Source of the DNA: Neobacillus kokaensis
GTDB lineage: Bacteria > Bacillota > Bacilli > Bacillales > Cytobacillaceae
Assembly (NCBI RefSeq): GCF_014656545.1
Contig: NZ_BNDS01000041.1
Span: forward strand, 1-33,926
DNA: 33,926 nucleotides
Direction: 5' to 3'
Shown in pieces: positions 31,523 through 33,926 of this stretch. The notes beneath the pieces were generated by a model. It was not told the origin of the DNA. It did no database searches and worked only from the letters and a program-made list of their open reading frames with translations. How positions within the stretch are numbered: position 1 is the stretch's first letter; each line of letters begins with the position of its first letter. A program made the position numbers and the translations under genes.

Positions 31523-32398
31523 CTAATTGTTCCAGAATTTATATAATGCTTGGGTTCCGCTGTTCTCTTCGCCTTTTTCTGCCAATTGATCATATAAAGA
31601 TTTAGCTAAAGAAAGTCCAGGTACTTCCATTCCCATCTGTTCCGCCTCATCTAAAGCAATTTTCATATCTTTTATAAAATGCTTTATGTAAAAACCTGGT
31701 TCAAAATTCCCCTGTAACATTCTTGGAGCAAGATTGCTTAATGACCAGCTGCCTGCTGCACCGGTTGAGATACTTTTAAGGACTGTTTCCGGATTTAATC
31801 CGGCCTTTTGGGCGTAAATAATGGCTTCACAAACACCGATCATATTGGAGGCAATCGCGATTTGATTACTCATTTTCGTATGCTGTCCAGCCCCTGCTTT
31901 TCCTTGGTAAACGATATTTGTTCCTAAGTGCTTTAAGATCGGGAGGATTGCTTCGAATGCCTCAGGATCGCCCCCAGCCATAATCGAAAGTTTTGCTTCC
32001 CGTGCACCAACATCGCCGCCAGAAACTGGTGCATCGATGGAGGAAATGCCCCGTTTCTTTGCTTCATGATAAATTTTAACGGCTATCGATGGAGCAGATG
32101 TTGTCATGTCTATAAAATAGCTCCCCGCTTTCCCATGTGGAATTAAACCCTCTGCACCTAAATATACTTCTTCAACATCCGCCGGATAACCAACCATTGT
32201 AAAAATAACCGAAGCTTTTTCCGCCACTTCTCTGGGTGTACCAGTCCAAGCTGCCCCTTTGTCCAATAAGTCTTGTGCTTTCTCTCGTGTTCTAGAATAG
32301 ACAACCAATGGATAACCTGCTGCTAATAAATGTGACGCCATGCTTTTCCCCATCACACCTGTTCCAATGAAACCAATCGTAATGTCAGAAGATAACAT
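31523..32398 (-). CDS. ykwC: 3-hydroxyisobutyrate dehydrogenase-like oxidoreductase YkwC
   Basis: A 291-residue beta-hydroxyacid dehydrogenase. The N-terminal Rossmann domain has GFIGTGVMGKSMASHL, with the substrate-binding DAPVSGGDVGA near residue 122 and the catalytic lysine in GAGQHTKMSNQ near residue 170. It uses NAD(H) or NADP(H) on a 3-hydroxy acid; the precise substrate (3-hydroxyisobutyrate, tartronate semialdehyde or other) is unknown. It matches B. subtilis YkwC in length and sequence. It lies 30 bp downstream of a lipoprotein gene and may be co-transcribed with it. Confidence 0.9.
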   Translation of the reverse strand: MLSSDITIGFIGTGVMGKSMASHLLAAGYPLVVYSRTREKAQDLLDKGAAWTGTPREVAEKASVIFTMVGYPADVEEVYLGAEGLIPHGKAGSYFIDMTTSAPSIAVKIYHEAKKRGISSIDAPVSGGDVGAREAKLSIMAGGDPEAFEAILPILKHLGTNIVYQGKAGAGQHTKMSNQIAIASNMIGVCEAIIYAQKAGLNPETVLKSISTGAAGSWSLSNLAPRMLQGNFEPGFYIKHFIKDMKIALDEAEQMGMEVPGLSLAKSLYDQLAEKGEENSGTQALYKFWNN

Positions 32399-32428
32399 TT
32401 TTTATTCCCCTCTCATCTTATTTTTTCT

Positions 32429-32902
32429 TTATAGTTCTGATGAAAAATTGGTTAAATAGGCACGTCCAAATACTTCCTTATTATTAAACACTTCTATGGA
32501 AACCGCTTTATTTTGTTCAATCATGTTTTGAAGTTCCTGAATATGCAAATCCGCTTTTAATGGGATTGGGTCCATGTAAATATATTTTTCACTTTTTCCT
32601 TTTACGTCTAAATATTCTCCATTAAGCACTTGTTCCTCGCCATAAATAATCTCTCTTTTTCCTATTGCAGCCGCTAATTTCTCATCGTGAATCATTACTT
32701 TTACCTTATATAATTGATGGTCTTCAATGATCTCGTTATTGATGCGAAAGCGGAATTGAATCTCATTATTTTTTGTCAAGAGTGCGTCAGCATAGCGGTT
32801 TACAATCGATTCATTGGATAATAAAACATTGCAGCCGCTTAACAGACTGGTACTAATTATTCCTATCAGCAGAGCAAAAACCACAAAATCTTTTTTATAC
32901 AT
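32429..32902 (-). CDS. small lipoprotein, unrecognised
   Basis: 157 residues with a lipoprotein signal: hydrophobic residues 7-20, lipobox LLSGC, Cys24. The mature part is mixed beta/alpha with segments such as QFRFRINNEIIEDH and KVKVMIHDEKLAA. I do not recognise the family. ATG 32902 follows AAAGGAG eight bases upstream; three more codons are open to the 5' side. It is likely co-transcribed with ykwC. Location is expected on the outer face of the membrane. Confidence 0.8.
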   Translation of the reverse strand: MYKKDFVVFALLIGIISTSLLSGCNVLLSNESIVNRYADALLTKNNEIQFRFRINNEIIEDHQLYKVKVMIHDEKLAAAIGKREIIYGEEQVLNGEYLDVKGKSEKYIYMDPIPLKADLHIQELQNMIEQNKAVSIEVFNNKEVFGRAYLTNFSSEL

Positions 32903-32985
32903 TCTAAACACTCCTTTTATATTTTTACCTTAGCCAAAAAAAATTGGTAATAAACGTAAATGGAGGCCACTTGTGGTAATTTCTT

Positions 32986-33107
32986 CTTGTCTAGCTCCAG
33001 CGCCTAGCCCCTCGAGGTCACAAGCCAATCCGTCCAAAAGGTTAAAAAGCAACCTTTAGGCCGTCTCATCTTGTGCTTGTCGGAGCTAACGAGGCACTTG
33101 CGCTTTT
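32986..33107 (+). repeat. dispersed Bacillus-type repeat, well-preserved copy
   Basis: A 122-bp repeat containing CTAGCTCCAGCGCCTAGCCC and GGAGCTAACGAGGCACTTGC ends. A central hairpin (GTCCAAAAGGTT and CAACCTTTAGGCC) lies near 33034-33060. The same sequence occurs inverted and diverged at 14667-14789. It is intergenic, directly next to the 3' end of the dehydrogenase gene. Confidence 0.8.
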
Positions 33108-33112
33108 CGTTG

Positions 33113-33898
33113 TTAAATGGCTTTGACCATACCGCCATCCACTAATAATGCACTGCCTGTCATATATGAATTTGCATCAGAAAGCAGAAATACTGCAACA
33201 TTCGCAAATTCCTCCGGGGTGCCATAACGCTCTAATGGAATAAGGGCTTTCATTTGTGTTTCAATTGTTTTTAGATCAAGCCCCTGCTTGTCCGCAGTTA
33301 CTTGATCTAAATGTTTAACTCGGTCGGTCGCAATCCTCCCCGGCGCAATCGTATTAATAAGAATATTATACGGGGCAAGTTCAGTAGCCAATGTTTTCGA
33401 TAAGCCAATGATTCCTGTACGGAAGGTATTTGATAGAATTAAACCTGGAATTGGTTCTTTAATGGACGAAGAAGCAATATTAAGAATCTTTCCTCCTTGC
33501 TGTTTTAAATATGGCAATGCTTCCCGAATCGTTCGTACATAAGAAAGCAAGTTTAATTCAAAAGAGGCCTGCCACTGTTCATCTGACAATTCTTCAAACG
33601 AACCAGCAGGAGGGCCGCCAGCATTATTCACGAGCATATCAATTCTGCCAAATGTTTCAATGGCAAACGACACCAGCCCTTTTATATCAGCTGGATTCTT
33701 AATATCAGCCTTCCGATAGACCGCTTTACCATTTCCGATTACCTCAAGCTGTCTGCATTTCTCTTTTAATTTTTCCTCCCCCCTGCCGGAGATGACAACA
33801 TTTGTTCCTTCTTTAACAAGCCGCTCGGCAATCGCATAACCCAGTCCTTGACTGGAAGCTAAAATTAATGCTGTTTTTCCGCGTAAATTAAAATCCAT
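33113..33898 (-). CDS. atypical short-chain dehydrogenase
   Basis: A 261-residue SDR-fold oxidoreductase of the beta-ketoacyl-reductase-like group. The N-terminal cofactor motif reads ASSQGLG (residues 14-20) instead of TGxxxGIG, while NNAGG (91-95) is normal. The catalytic YxxxK is replaced by S156-N-T-F-R160; Ser143-145 are present. The family continues with TIAPGRIATDRV and the C-terminal YMTGSALLVDGG. It resembles the SDR subgroup that lacks a perfect catalytic tetrad (cd05344 as I recall). Activity may be altered or lost. GAGGAG precedes the ATG. Confidence 0.85.
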   Translation of the reverse strand: MDFNLRGKTALILASSQGLGYAIAERLVKEGTNVVISGRGEEKLKEKCRQLEVIGNGKAVYRKADIKNPADIKGLVSFAIETFGRIDMLVNNAGGPPAGSFEELSDEQWQASFELNLLSYVRTIREALPYLKQQGGKILNIASSSIKEPIPGLILSNTFRTGIIGLSKTLATELAPYNILINTIAPGRIATDRVKHLDQVTADKQGLDLKTIETQMKALIPLERYGTPEEFANVAVFLLSDANSYMTGSALLVDGGMVKAI

Positions 33899-33926
33899 AT
33901 TCTCACTCCTCGTATATTAGTAGTAA

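Overview
This is low-GC Gram-positive DNA, almost certainly from a member of Bacillaceae (Bacillus sensu lato, Neobacillus-like). The gene content, order and protein sequences follow the Bacillus subtilis ykt-pdh-ykq and yku-yky regions. Ribosome binding sites are strong AGGAGG types, intrinsic terminators are very regular, and several genes begin with GTG or TTG. Genus and species cannot be fixed from the sequence alone.

Layout. Positions 1-990 hold a decayed IS1182-type transposase and a composite palindromic repeat. Positions 990-6650 carry suhB, a small coiled-coil gene, yktB, yktA, speA, an SR1-type dual-function RNA encoding a 40-residue SR1P peptide, a DUF3055 gene, a DUF1885 gene and a small membrane protein. 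Positions 6720-11700 are the pyruvate dehydrogenase operon pdhABCD on the minus strand, followed at higher coordinates by ykyA, def and ykrA. Positions 14560-17250 hold an unlisted 23-codon ORF, a degenerate repeat, rpoY-rnjA (RNA polymerase epsilon and RNase J1) and a second copy of the composite repeat. Positions 17256-27400 are a minus-strand run: ktrC, a DUF4349 lipoprotein, ykuV, ykuU, dapL, dapH, ccpC, an MFS exporter, darB, ykuJ, a small membrane protein and ykuI. Positions 27500-31200 are plus-strand: a C39-type lipoprotein, ykuE, ykyB and patA. Positions 31250-33900 are minus-strand: a small basic protein, ykwC, a lipoprotein and an atypical short-chain dehydrogenase.

How the genes fit together. 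Central carbon flux is represented by pdhABCD, by CcpC (repressor of TCA entry genes in B. subtilis) and by SR1, whose promoter here shows two matches to the CcpN box plus a cre-like site. RNase J1 and the SR1P peptide, which in B. subtilis are linked through GapA, lie 10 kb apart. DapH, PatA and DapL are three steps of the acetylase branch to meso-diaminopimelate. DarB and KtrC belong to families that bind c-di-AMP, and YkuI to one that binds c-di-GMP. YkuU and YkuV form a thiol peroxide and disulfide pair.

Most of the window is conserved core genome. The parts most worth a second look are the SR1 control region, the two composite repeats in which a palindromic core is inverted relative to its flank, the 23-codon ORF near 14.6 kb, several intercistronic hairpins, perfect AT palindromes upstream of pdhA and ykuU, and two enzymes with altered catalytic residues (YkuI and the 33.1-kb dehydrogenase). 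I found no CRISPR array, prophage, tRNA or rRNA, and no clear novel multi-gene system.
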